A DNA stretch of 64,000 bases from Microbispora hainanensis (lineage in GTDB: Bacteria; Actinomycetota; Actinomycetes; Streptosporangiales; Streptosporangiaceae): NCBI RefSeq assembly GCF_006874475.1, contig NZ_VIRM01000004.1, forward strand, positions 124,001-188,000, written 5' to 3'. Both the position numbers and the translations under genes were made by a program. This document shows, in pieces, positions 34,910 to 43,800 of the stretch (its first letter is position 1; each line of letters starts with the position of its first letter). The notes beneath the pieces were generated by a model. That model had not been told where the DNA came from and did no database searches. It saw nothing but the letters and a program-made list of their open reading frames with translations.

Positions 34910-35965
34910 ATGACGACGAGAGGGGGCGCCGTCACAACGGCAGCGTGGAACTGGGCGACCTTGGCGATCACCGTGGCCGCCGCGATCGTCGCGGTGGAAC
35001 TGGTGCGCCGGGTGCTGAAGTCGCGGCTGATAGGGGAGCGGTGGGCGCTCGCCGGGCCGTTCGTGCGCAGGTGCACCTGGCCGGGCTTCGCCGCGGCCTT
35101 GGCGGGCACCGTCAAGGCGGCCTACGACCCCGGCATGCCCGGATCGGACTCCCACGGCTTCCAGCGGGTGCTCTCGCTGCTGCTGATCGCGTGCGTGACC
35201 TGGCTGCTGATCCAGGCGGCGTACGCGGTGACCGACGTCGTCCTCGACCGGCTCATCCGGGTCGAGGGCGCGCGCAACCGCCGCGCCCGGCGCATCCGCA
35301 CCCAGATCGGACTGGTGCGCCGGGTGTCGGCGGCGGTCGTGGTGGTGCTCGCGCTGGGGGCGATGCTGTTCACCTTCCCGCAGGTGCGGGCGCTCGGCGC
35401 GGGACTGCTCGCCTCCGCGGGGATCGCGGGCGTGGTGGGCGGCATCGCGGCCCAGTCCACCCTCGGCAACATGCTCGCCGGGCTGCAACTGGCCTTCAGC
35501 GACGCGCTGCGGCTCGACGACGTGATCGTGGTGGAGGACGAGTGGGGCCGCATCGAGGAGCTGACCCTCACCTACGTGGCGCTGCGCCTGTGGGACGAGC
35601 GGCGGCTCATCCTGCCCGTGTCCTACTTCACCGGCAACCCCTTCGAGAACTGGACGCGCCACGAGAGCCGCATCCTCGGCAGCGTGTACCTCCGGGTGGA
35701 CTGGTCGATCCCCGTCGAGGAGGTGCGCACCGAGCTCTACCGCGCGCTGCGCGAGAACCCGCTGTGGGACCAGAAGGACTGGACGCTCCAGGTCACCGAC
35801 GTCACCCAGGAGGGGCTGGTCGAGCTGCGCGCCCTGATGAGCGCGGCCGACTCCGCGAGCGCCTTCGACCTGCGCTGCGACATCCGCGAGCACCTGGTGA
35901 AGTTCGTCCGCGAGAAGTACCCCGAGAGCCTCCCGCGCCTGCGCGTCGACACCGCCGCACGCTGA
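34910..35965 (+). CDS. MscS-family mechanosensitive channel
   Basis: 351 residues. Three to four N-terminal membrane segments precede the pore-lining helix LGAGLLASAGIAGVVGGIAA and the QSTLGNMLAGLQLAFSDALR motif of the MscS beta domain, followed by LRLDDVIVVEDEWGRIEELT. A cytoplasmic alpha/beta cage completes the protein. It releases solutes on membrane tension. AAAGGG precedes ATG by 6 bases. Co-transcription with nrdAB is possible but no functional link is known. Confidence 0.9.
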   Translation: MTTRGGAVTTAAWNWATLAITVAAAIVAVELVRRVLKSRLIGERWALAGPFVRRCTWPGFAAALAGTVKAAYDPGMPGSDSHGFQRVLSLLLIACVTWLLIQAAYAVTDVVLDRLIRVEGARNRRARRIRTQIGLVRRVSAAVVVVLALGAMLFTFPQVRALGAGLLASAGIAGVVGGIAAQSTLGNMLAGLQLAFSDALRLDDVIVVEDEWGRIEELTLTYVALRLWDERRLILPVSYFTGNPFENWTRHESRILGSVYLRVDWSIPVEEVRTELYRALRENPLWDQKDWTLQVTDVTQEGLVELRALMSAADSASAFDLRCDIREHLVKFVREKYPESLPRLRVDTAAR

Positions 35966-36016
35966 CCCGTCTCATCGGCCCTCTCCTCGGACCGGGCCCT
36001 GAGAGCGGTGACGGTG

Positions 36017-37588
36017 TCAGGGGGCGTTGGACGGCCGCAAGAGCCTGCTCGCACCGGCGATGAGCGCGGTGGCGAGGATCCAGCCCGCCGCGATCAGGCC
36101 GTTCGCCGGCCACTGGGTCCATCCGGCCGGCTCCCAGGCGCCGCGCTGCTCGAACACGCTCACCGGCACGAGCAGGTCGAGCGTGTAGACGAAGGCGTTG
36201 AAATGGCGCGTCTCGTCCAGGCCGATCTGGTGCGGCGGCCACCGCGTGAAGATTGCCGTGCCCGTCGCGAGGAGCAGCGCGGCCCACAGCCCGGCGAGCC
36301 AGGGCCGGTATCCGTACCCGACGAGCCCGTCGAGCAGCCGGCCCCACAGCCGCCCGGGCAGCCGCAGCGTCCGCCGCCGCGCCCGCTGCCTGGCCAGCAG
36401 CACCCGGCGCGCGTCCGGCTCGTGGCCGATGCGCCGGCAGTAGGCGGCGAGCTGCTCGTACGGCTGGGGGCGGTAGCCTCCGGGGTCGCGCCGCAGCCAG
36501 GAGAGCCGGTCGGCCAGGGTCGCCGGGCCGCGCAGCGACTCGTACGTGAGCCCTTCGAGCCGCACGTGGCCCGGGTAGCTGTCCGGACGGTCGAACAGCA
36601 CACCGAAGCGGGAGTAGCCCAGGTTGACCTCGCCCTCGATCGACTCGGGCAGCAGGATGAGCTCGTCCGCCTGCATGTGGCTCAGGTGCAGCGCCCGTCC
36701 GGAGGCCCGCAGCACCGCCCCGTGGAACGACAGGACCCCGCCGATGCGCGCGCCGCGCAGCCGTACGGTGCCGTGGGCGGTGAAGCCCGCGCCGAGTTCG
36801 GCCGCGGCGGCCTCCAGGTGGTCGGCGTGCACGGCGGGGACGCCGTCCGCGGTGACGACCGCGCCCTGGAGGTAGAGGCCGCTGGAGAAGCGGGCGCCGA
36901 TCAGCCGCAGCCCGCCCGTGGCCCGCATGTCCCGTAAGAAGGCGCTGCCGTCCACGACCAGCCCGCCGGCCCACAGCGCGACCGACTCCCAGGGGCGCGG
37001 CTCCTCCGATCCCTCCGGCCCGCTCCAGCGGGCCTGTTCCAGGAGGGACGACGCAGGCGCGTCACGGTAGGGATCCTCGCCGGGTGTGCCCACCCGGGTG
37101 CCGGAGAGCCGGAGCTGCCCGGTCACGTGGGCGTTGTCCAGGCGCACCCCCGCGCGTACGGCCGATCCGTCCAGGTCGAGCAGCCCGTCGATCGTGGCCC
37201 GGCCGGCCCGGAAGCGGAAGATGTCGCAGCGCCGCAGCCGTACGCCCCTGGTCCTGGCGTCGTTGAACGAGACCGTCCCGGCGATGTGACAGTCGAGCAG
37301 GTGGATCTTCGCATCGATCGTGGCGTCGGAGAGGTTGAGATCGCCGATGATCCGGGCTCCGGCGAGCCGGACGCCCGGCACCCGCGCCGATGCGCCGGCG
37401 CCCCGGTCGAGCACCAGGGCGGAGATCACCTCCGCCCTGACCACCCGGGAGCGGCCCCATTCGCCGCCCGAGGAGGGGTCCGTCTCCCGGCCGTGGCGCA
37501 GGTCGACCCAGTCGCCGGTGGGGTAGGCGTCCCAGAGCCGCCGCTCGGCGGGGGTGAGCCGGCGGAAAGGGGGGCGCGATCTTCCCAT
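36017..37588 (-). CDS. Membrane-anchored pentapeptide-like beta-helix protein
   Basis: 523 residues. Residues ~50-300 carry repeated five-residue turns rich in G-A-x-I/L and D-L-x-G (VRLAGARIIGDLNLSDATID, VRLDNAHVTGQLRLSG), consistent with a right-handed beta helix. A tetratricopeptide-like helical part (QPYEQLAAYCRRIGHEPDAR) follows, then two to three C-terminal membrane segments (GLWAALLLATGTAIF, NGLIAAGWILATALIAG). Streptomycetes have similar proteins labelled as membrane-associated oxidoreductases without evidence. Start ATG 37588 is used; TTG 37615 is possible. Function unknown. Confidence 0.75.
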   Translation of the reverse strand: MGRSRPPFRRLTPAERRLWDAYPTGDWVDLRHGRETDPSSGGEWGRSRVVRAEVISALVLDRGAGASARVPGVRLAGARIIGDLNLSDATIDAKIHLLDCHIAGTVSFNDARTRGVRLRRCDIFRFRAGRATIDGLLDLDGSAVRAGVRLDNAHVTGQLRLSGTRVGTPGEDPYRDAPASSLLEQARWSGPEGSEEPRPWESVALWAGGLVVDGSAFLRDMRATGGLRLIGARFSSGLYLQGAVVTADGVPAVHADHLEAAAAELGAGFTAHGTVRLRGARIGGVLSFHGAVLRASGRALHLSHMQADELILLPESIEGEVNLGYSRFGVLFDRPDSYPGHVRLEGLTYESLRGPATLADRLSWLRRDPGGYRPQPYEQLAAYCRRIGHEPDARRVLLARQRARRRTLRLPGRLWGRLLDGLVGYGYRPWLAGLWAALLLATGTAIFTRWPPHQIGLDETRHFNAFVYTLDLLVPVSVFEQRGAWEPAGWTQWPANGLIAAGWILATALIAGASRLLRPSNAP

Positions 37589-37651
37589 GGGCCGACGATA
37601 GCGCCGATCTTCCAAGGAGCCCTTGGGGGAGCAGGCGTCGGCAGTCCGGTG

Positions 37652-38917
37652 TCAGGCGCCGCAGTCGCAGCCGCAGCCGTCCCCGCAGCAGCAACCGTCC
37701 CCGCAGCAGCCGTCGCCCGAGCAGCAGTCGGAGCACGACGAGCAGCAGTCGGCGCAGTCACAGCAGTCCGAGCAGTCGGGGCAGTCGCAACTGTCGCAGC
37801 AGCACCGCTCGTTCCACGGCGCGTCGCGATGTTCGCTCCAGGGCGGGCGGTAGAGCCCGCAGGTCAGGAAGACCCCCACCCCGGCCAACGCCGTCAGCGC
37901 GATCCCCGGACGGTTGCCGGGACCCCTGGGGGAGCCGCCGGGCGGGGCGTCGGGCGGGGCGTCGGGCGGGGCGTCGGGCGGCGTGGGGGAGGCGTCCCCG
38001 TCCGGCGTGCGGTGCACCGCGCAGGCGGCGCCGTGGGCACGCGTCCCGAACGCCCGGTCGACGGCACGGCGGGTCTCGTCGCACAGCAGCGCCTCGACCA
38101 GGTGCCGCTCCTCCAGGTCGAGGTCGCGTACGGCCAGGCGCAGCCCGTGCAGCGCCTCCTCGCACACGCGCCGGGCCTCGGCGGGCGAGGCGCCGGTCGC
38201 GTCCAGCGGGTTGTACGCCCCGCGGGCCCGGTCCTCGGCGAGGTCCTCGACCGCGTCGATCAGGTGCGCGATCCGGCCGAAGAAACGGCCGGTCTCACGC
38301 AGGCTCTCGGCGTTGCCCGGCCGGTCGGCGAGCACGGCGGTGTGCGCGAAGGCCGCGGCCACGGCGGTCTCGGTGGGCTCGGTGACGTCGAGCAGGCCGC
38401 GCCCGGAAGACGACTCCAGCAGCGCCTGGCGGGCGGAGACCTCGGTCAGGACGGCCGTGTCGAAGCCGATCGACTCCGCGCCGCGCCGGGCGGCCGAGGC
38501 CCAGGCGGCGGCCATGGCGCGCAGGGGGACTCCGGCCACGCGCCGGGCCGCGATCCCGTCGCCGTCGGTCGCGTGGTCGCGGATCTTGCCCGAGGCGAGG
38601 GCCAGCGAGACCACGGCGGCCAGGCGGGCGCCCCGGTCGTCCGACGGCACCACCTCCGCCCGCTGGAAGCCGCGCAGCGCGCAGGGCCCGGCGGTCCGCC
38701 GGTTCGGCCCGCCCTCCTGTGACCGGTCCCGCGAGTGTGCCCGCGTCTGGGCCTCGGTCAGGACGGACAGGATGAGGCCGTCGTAGTTGGTCGCCATGCG
38801 GGCCGGCTGCCCGTGCCGGTCCCGCAATGTCAGGCAGAGCCCGCACAGGTGCGCGCGCCAGGCCGCGTGGACGGACGGGCAGGAGTGGCGGGCACACGGC
38901 CGGAGGATCCCGAACAC
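37652..38917 (-). CDS. DUF5685 family protein with cysteine-rich tail
   Basis: 421 residues from GTG 38917, which has AAGGAG 7 bases upstream. The N-terminus VFGILRPCARHSC...CGLCLTLRDRHGQPAR is the DUF5685 signature, with cysteines likely to bind metal. The central 300 residues are helical (acidic VEDLAEDRARGAYNPLDATG recalls polyprenyl-type helices). A Pro-Asp repeat and one hydrophobic segment (IALTALAGVGVFLTCGLY) lead to a tail with 22 cysteines in the last 51 residues. The family is common in actinobacteria and uncharacterised. A metal-binding tail is inferred from composition alone. Confidence 0.82.
   Translation of the reverse strand: MFGILRPCARHSCPSVHAAWRAHLCGLCLTLRDRHGQPARMATNYDGLILSVLTEAQTRAHSRDRSQEGGPNRRTAGPCALRGFQRAEVVPSDDRGARLAAVVSLALASGKIRDHATDGDGIAARRVAGVPLRAMAAAWASAARRGAESIGFDTAVLTEVSARQALLESSSGRGLLDVTEPTETAVAAAFAHTAVLADRPGNAESLRETGRFFGRIAHLIDAVEDLAEDRARGAYNPLDATGASPAEARRVCEEALHGLRLAVRDLDLEERHLVEALLCDETRRAVDRAFGTRAHGAACAVHRTPDGDASPTPPDAPPDAPPDAPPGGSPRGPGNRPGIALTALAGVGVFLTCGLYRPPWSEHRDAPWNERCCCDSCDCPDCSDCCDCADCCSSCSDCCSGDGCCGDGCCCGDGCGCDCGA
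37935..37990 (-). repeat. 12-base tandem repeat (PPDA) in the DUF5685 gene
   Basis: GGGGCGTCGGGC is repeated about four times and encodes DAPPDAPPDAPP before the membrane segment of the DUF5685 protein. In-frame and probably slippage-derived. Confidence 0.7.
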
Positions 38918-39032
38918 CGAGAGACTCCTTGGGGGGTCATGCGTACGGGATCGTCCCGCTGCGCGGCGATTATGCCATCGGGCGCCGGGACCCTGCTGCC
39001 GCTGTGGGACGGACGAATCGGACAATCGAGAG

Positions 39033-39797
39033 ATGGAAGTTACCGACGGGTTCGACCTGCGCCTCGACGAGCACGTCGCCACCCTCACCCTCGACCGGCC
39101 TGCCAAGCGCAACGCCGTGACCGCCGCCATGTGGCGGGCGCTGCCGGGCATCCTCGCGGACCTCGCCGCCGATCCGAAGGTGCGCGTCCTCGTCCTCACC
39201 GGAGCGGGCGGAACTTTCTGTTCCGGTGCCGATATTTCGGAAATTCATGAGCTTGGCGATAACGAGGATGACACCGGTCTCACCGTTGTCGCAGAGCACG
39301 CACTCATGACCTTTCCGAAACCCGTGATCGCGATGATCGAGGGATACTGCGTCGGCGGCGGATGCCAGCTCGCGCTCGCCTGTGATCTGCGCGTCGCGGC
39401 GGCCGGGGCCCGCTTCGGCGTCACCCCGGCCAAGCTCGGGATCGTCTATCCGCTCAGGTCCACGCGGCGGCTCGCGGAGATCGCCGGACCCGCCACCGCG
39501 AAGCTCCTGCTCTTCTCGGCGGAGCTCATCGATGCAGATCACGCCTTGCGCACCGGCCTCGTCGACGAGGTCTGCCACCCGGAGGACCTCCGCGGGCGCG
39601 TGTACGGCCTGGCGGCCACGATGGCCGGCCGGTCCCGGCTGACGCTGGCGGCGGCCAAGCAGATCATCGACGGCCGGGCCGGGGAGGCCGAGGTGCGCGC
39701 CTGGCAGCGGGAGGCCAGGGAGAGCGGCGAATTGGCCGAAGGTGTCCGGGCATATCGGGAGGGGCGTTCCCCTGGATTCTCTTGGGATGCAAAATAG
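39033..39797 (+). CDS. Enoyl-CoA hydratase/isomerase family protein
   Basis: 254 residues of the crotonase fold. The oxyanion-hole segments are visible as AGGTFCSGADISEI and MIEGYCVGGGCQLALACDLR, and the catalytic-loop region follows as KLGIVYPLRSTRRL. The usual second catalytic Glu position in that loop is not acidic (LGIVYPLRS), so hydratase activity is less certain than isomerase, hydrolase or lyase activity on an acyl-CoA. No other beta-oxidation gene is adjacent. Start ATG 39033 has only a weak GAGAG ribosome site. Confidence 0.85.
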   Translation: MEVTDGFDLRLDEHVATLTLDRPAKRNAVTAAMWRALPGILADLAADPKVRVLVLTGAGGTFCSGADISEIHELGDNEDDTGLTVVAEHALMTFPKPVIAMIEGYCVGGGCQLALACDLRVAAAGARFGVTPAKLGIVYPLRSTRRLAEIAGPATAKLLLFSAELIDADHALRTGLVDEVCHPEDLRGRVYGLAATMAGRSRLTLAAAKQIIDGRAGEAEVRAWQREARESGELAEGVRAYREGRSPGFSWDAK

Positions 39798-39841
39798 GCA
39801 TAAACGGGACTCGCAGTGGTAATGACCCTGTGAGGTGTGAG

Positions 39842-40432
39842 ATGTCGCAGAATCTATTCGCCAGGTTCGCCCGCTGGCTGGGACTTGACAGGAATCCGCT
39901 TCGGCGCCGGTGCGACCGGGTCGAAGCGGTGGTTCGGCTTGTCGCGGTGCTGGGAATCGTGGCCGCGATCGTGTTCGGCGTGATGCTGGGCATGCGCGAG
40001 TACGGCAACGGCCTGAAGACGGAGGCCGAGCAGGCGCGCACGCGGCATCAGGTCGTCGCCACGCTGACGGGCAACGTGGCGACGCCCCGGCTGTCGGTGG
40101 CCGGAGCGGCGGTCGGGCATGCCCAGGCCACCTGGGTGGCCCCCGACGGCACGGTGAGAGCCGGTGTCATCGAGGTCTCGCCCAACAGGAACGCGGGAGA
40201 GACCGTGCGCATCTGGACCGACGACAAAGGCGTGATCACGCCACGGCCGCAGGACCGGGAGACCACGGTGGTCGCCGCGCTGACCGTCGGCACGGGCGTC
40301 CCGCTGGCCGCGACCGCGATCCTCGCGCTGCTGGTGACCTGCACTCGCCTGGTCAACCAGCGCAGGGCCCGCCGGGCGTGGGAGGCCCAGTGGACCGTGG
40401 TCGAGCCCATGTGGCGGATCAACGGCCGCTGA
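39842..40432 (+). CDS. Rv1733c-like two-helix membrane protein
   Basis: 196 residues. Two membrane segments (VVRLVAVLGIVAAIVFGVML near residues 30-50 and VPLAATAILALLVTCTRLV near 155-175) flank an extracytoplasmic domain with RHQVVATLTGNV and ATWVAPDGTVRAGVIEV. This layout matches the Rv1733c family of actinobacterial membrane proteins, which has no known function. ATG 39842 follows GTGAGGTGTGAG. It lies 44 bases after the enoyl-CoA hydratase gene. Confidence 0.78.
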   Translation: MSQNLFARFARWLGLDRNPLRRRCDRVEAVVRLVAVLGIVAAIVFGVMLGMREYGNGLKTEAEQARTRHQVVATLTGNVATPRLSVAGAAVGHAQATWVAPDGTVRAGVIEVSPNRNAGETVRIWTDDKGVITPRPQDRETTVVAALTVGTGVPLAATAILALLVTCTRLVNQRRARRAWEAQWTVVEPMWRINGR

Positions 40433-40756
40433 CCGGGCCCACGCCACAGCGTCCACGACCGACGTAACGCATCGTGACGCCGGCAGGCCGACATGACCGG
40501 GCGACGTGCATGCCGGCCGGCTCTTCGGCCGCCTCGACGCCCCCTCACGCCTTGACCAAGCCCTGCGCCGAGCCCTGGAGTTCGACGGCCTGTTGCCTCG
40601 GCAGGGTGAAAATTTCAGCGGCACGGCATGCCGCGACCGCCGGTCATCCCCGGACACCAGACGGACCATCGTCGGCTACGCCCGGACGCGGTGCCGCCAA
40701 CGTACAGTGACGGATAACGTCCAGATCACCAAATATGGCCTATGTGATTGAACGCC
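40433..40756. other. Gene-free stretch upstream of the NRPS-MFS gene
   Basis: Open frames exist (for example 40506-40751, plus strand) but none has a ribosome site or recognisable content. From 40700 the composition becomes less GC-rich (GATCACCAAATATGGCCTAT), as expected for a promoter of the long gene that follows. I see no terminator hairpin after the Rv1733c-like gene. Confidence 0.5.
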
Positions 40757-40772
40757 GAAACGAGATCGTTTC
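40757..40772 (+). promoter_or_regulatory. Perfect inverted repeat in front of the NRPS-MFS gene
   Basis: GAAACG / AGAT / CGTTTC is a 16-base palindrome 48 bases before the chosen ATG at 40821 and just after an AT-richer stretch with TATGTG. Its size and position suit an operator for a dimeric repressor. No regulator gene is adjacent. Confidence 0.45.
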
Positions 40773-40820
40773 ACTGCGTGCGTGACTGTCCGCCTGTACG
40801 CCATCGAAGGGCCGTGTCAC

Positions 40821-43800
40821 ATGTCTGTGGCTGACCTGTCAGACGCCAAGCGAGAACTGCTCCGACGCAGATTGCGGGCCCGCTCCGCACGCGACTCCAT
40901 TCCCCGCCGCCCGGAGGGCGTCGAACCCCCGATGTCCCCGGCCCAGGAGCCGCTGTGGTTCATGGAGCAGTTCACGCCGGGCACCACCACCTACACCCTC
41001 GTGCTCGCCGTGCGTTTGCGTGAGCCGCTGGACGAGGACCGGCTGGCCCGCGCGCTCGCCGAGCTGCCGCGCCGGCACGAGGGCCTGCGCCAGCGGTTCC
41101 CGGCGACCGAGGAGGGCACGCCCGCCGTCCACGTCGTGGACACGGCGGAGGTGCCGCTGAACCGCACCACCGCGGCCACGGACGACGAGGCGATCGCGCT
41201 CATCGGCGCCGAGACCGCCATCCCGCTGGACCTCGCCCGGGGCCCGCTGCTCAAGTGCGTCGTCGTCAGCAAGGCCGAGGACGAGCACATCGTCGCCCTG
41301 CTGGTGCACCACATCGTGGCCGACGGGCAGTCGCTGCACCTGCTCATGCGCGACCTGCTCGCGCTCTGGCACGGTGAGGAGCCGCCCGAGCCCGCCGTAC
41401 GCTTCGGCGACGTCGCCGTGTGGCAGCGTGAGCGGTCCGTGGGCCGCGAGCTGGACTACTGGCGCGGGGAGCTGGCCGGGCTGCCGCGCCTCGAACTCCT
41501 CACGGACCGGCCCCGCCCGGCGCTGCAGACACTCGACGGCGCGACCCACGTGCGCTCCCTCCCGCCGGACCTGATGGACGGCGTCGCCGCGCTGAGCCGC
41601 GACCACGGCGCGAGCACGTTCATGACCCTGCTGGCCGCCTATCACGTCCTGCTCTCCCGGCTGACCGGCCAGGACGACTTCGCCGTCGGTGTGCCGGTGG
41701 CCGGGCGGAGCAGACCCGAGTTCGAGGACGTCGTGGGCATGTTCGTCAACGTGCTGGCGATCCGGGCCCGGCTGGACGGCGAGCCGACGTTCGCCGAGCT
41801 GCTCGCCCGCACGAGGAGCACGGTCCTCGCCGCGCTCGATCACGAGGAGCTCCCCTTCGCCCAGCTCGTCGAGGCCCTCGGCGTGCCGCGGGACACCAGC
41901 AGGCCGCCCCTGATCGACACGATCTGCTCGATGAACGAGTTCTCCCCCGGCGACGGCATCGAGGTTTTCCCGCTGGCCCCCGCGTCGGCCAGGCACGACG
42001 TGGAGCTGTACGTCGTGCCCACCGACGACGGAGGCCTGAACTGCGCGTTCACCTATCGGCCCGAGCTGTTCCGCGAGGACACCGTCGCCCGGATGGCCGG
42101 GCAGCTCGAAGACCTGCTGCGGGCGATCGTGCGCGACCCGCACGTCCCGATCAGCCGGCTGCCGCTGACGGGCGACGACGCCCTGATCGCCGGCTGGAAC
42201 GCGACCGGCGCGGACTACCCGGACACGGCCACCCTGCACGGCCTGATCGAGGAGCAGGCCGCCCGCACGCCCGAGGCCGTCGCGGTGACCTTCGCCGGGC
42301 GGTCGTGGACCTACCGGCAGCTCGACGAGCGGGCCAACCGGATCGCGCACCGCCTCGCAGGGCTCGGCGTGCAGCCGGGCGGCCTGGTCGCGGTCTGCGC
42401 CGAACGCTCGCTCGACCTGGTCGCGGCACTGCTCGGCGTGCTCAAGACCGGCGCGGCGTACGTGCCGCTCGACCCCGGTTATCCGGCCGACCGGCTGGCG
42501 TTCATGCTGGCGGACTCGGGCGCGCCGGTCGTGCTGACCCAGCAGGACCTGGCGGAGCGGCTGGCCACCGGCGGCGCCGTCATCCTGCCGCTCGACCTGG
42601 ACGCCGTGTGGGACGGGCTGCCGGCGACCCCGCCCGAGGCGAGGGGCGGGCCCGGCACGGCCGCCTACATGATCTACACCTCCGGCTCCACCGGCCGGCC
42701 GAAGGGCGTGCCCAACAGCCACCGCGGCATCGTCAACCGGCTCGACTGGATGCAGAAACGCTTCCGGCTCACCGATGCCGACGTGGTTTTGCAGAAGACC
42801 CCGGCCGGGTTCGACGTCTCGGTGTGGGAGTTCTTCTGGCCGCTGCTCACCGGCGCGCGGCTCGTGCTGGCCGAGCCCGGAGGCCACCGCGACCCGGCCT
42901 ACCTGCGTGACCTGATCAACGCCGAGCGGGTGACCGTCCTGCACTTCGTGCCGTCCATGCTCGGCGCGTTCCTCTCCGAAGAGGGCGTGGAGACCTGCAC
43001 CTCGCCGCGCGTCATCGTGTGCAGCGGGGAGGAGCTGCCCGTCGACCTGGCCGAGCGCTGCCTGCGCACCCTCCCGGCCGAGCTGCACAACCTGTACGGC
43101 CCTACCGAGGCGGCCGTCGACGTCTCCGCCTGGCAGTGCACGCTGCCCGCGCTGGCGGGCCGGGTGCGGGTGCCGATCGGCTCGCCCATCCAGAACATCA
43201 CGCTGCACGTGCTCGACCGCCACGGCGAGCCCGTGCCCGTGGGGGTGCCCGGCGAGCTGTACATCGGCGGCGTGGGCGTCGCGCTCGGCTACCACGCCCG
43301 CCCGGAGCTGACCGCCGAGCGGTTCGCCGGAGGCCGCTATCGCACCGGCGACGCGGCCCGCCGGCTGCCGGACGGCACGATCGAGTTCCTGGGCCGCCTC
43401 GACGGCCAGGTCAAGCTGCGCGGCCTGCGCATCGAGCTCGGCGAGATCGAGGCCGTGCTCCGCGAGAAGGCCGGGGTGCGGGACGCCGCGGTGATCGTAC
43501 GCGAGGACGTGCCCGGCGACCCCCGGCTGGTCGCCTACCTCACGGGCGACGACGTGCCCGAGCCGGCCCAGGTGCGCGCGGCGATCAGGGGCACGCTGCC
43601 GGAATACATGCTGCCGTCGATGTTCGTGGTGCTCGACGCCCTTCCGCTCACGCCGAACGGCAAGCTCGACCGGGCCGCCCTGCCCGTGCCGCAGGCGCAG
43701 GCCGACGTGCCGTACGCCGAGCCGGAGACCGAGACCGAGCGGGCCGTCGCGGCCGTCTGGGCCGAGGTGCTGGCGGCCGAGCGGATCGGGGCCGACGACG

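Noticed and set aside
40506-40751. 81-codon open frame before the NRPS gene
   Set aside because: No ribosome site, no recognisable domain, and it overlaps the promoter-like region.
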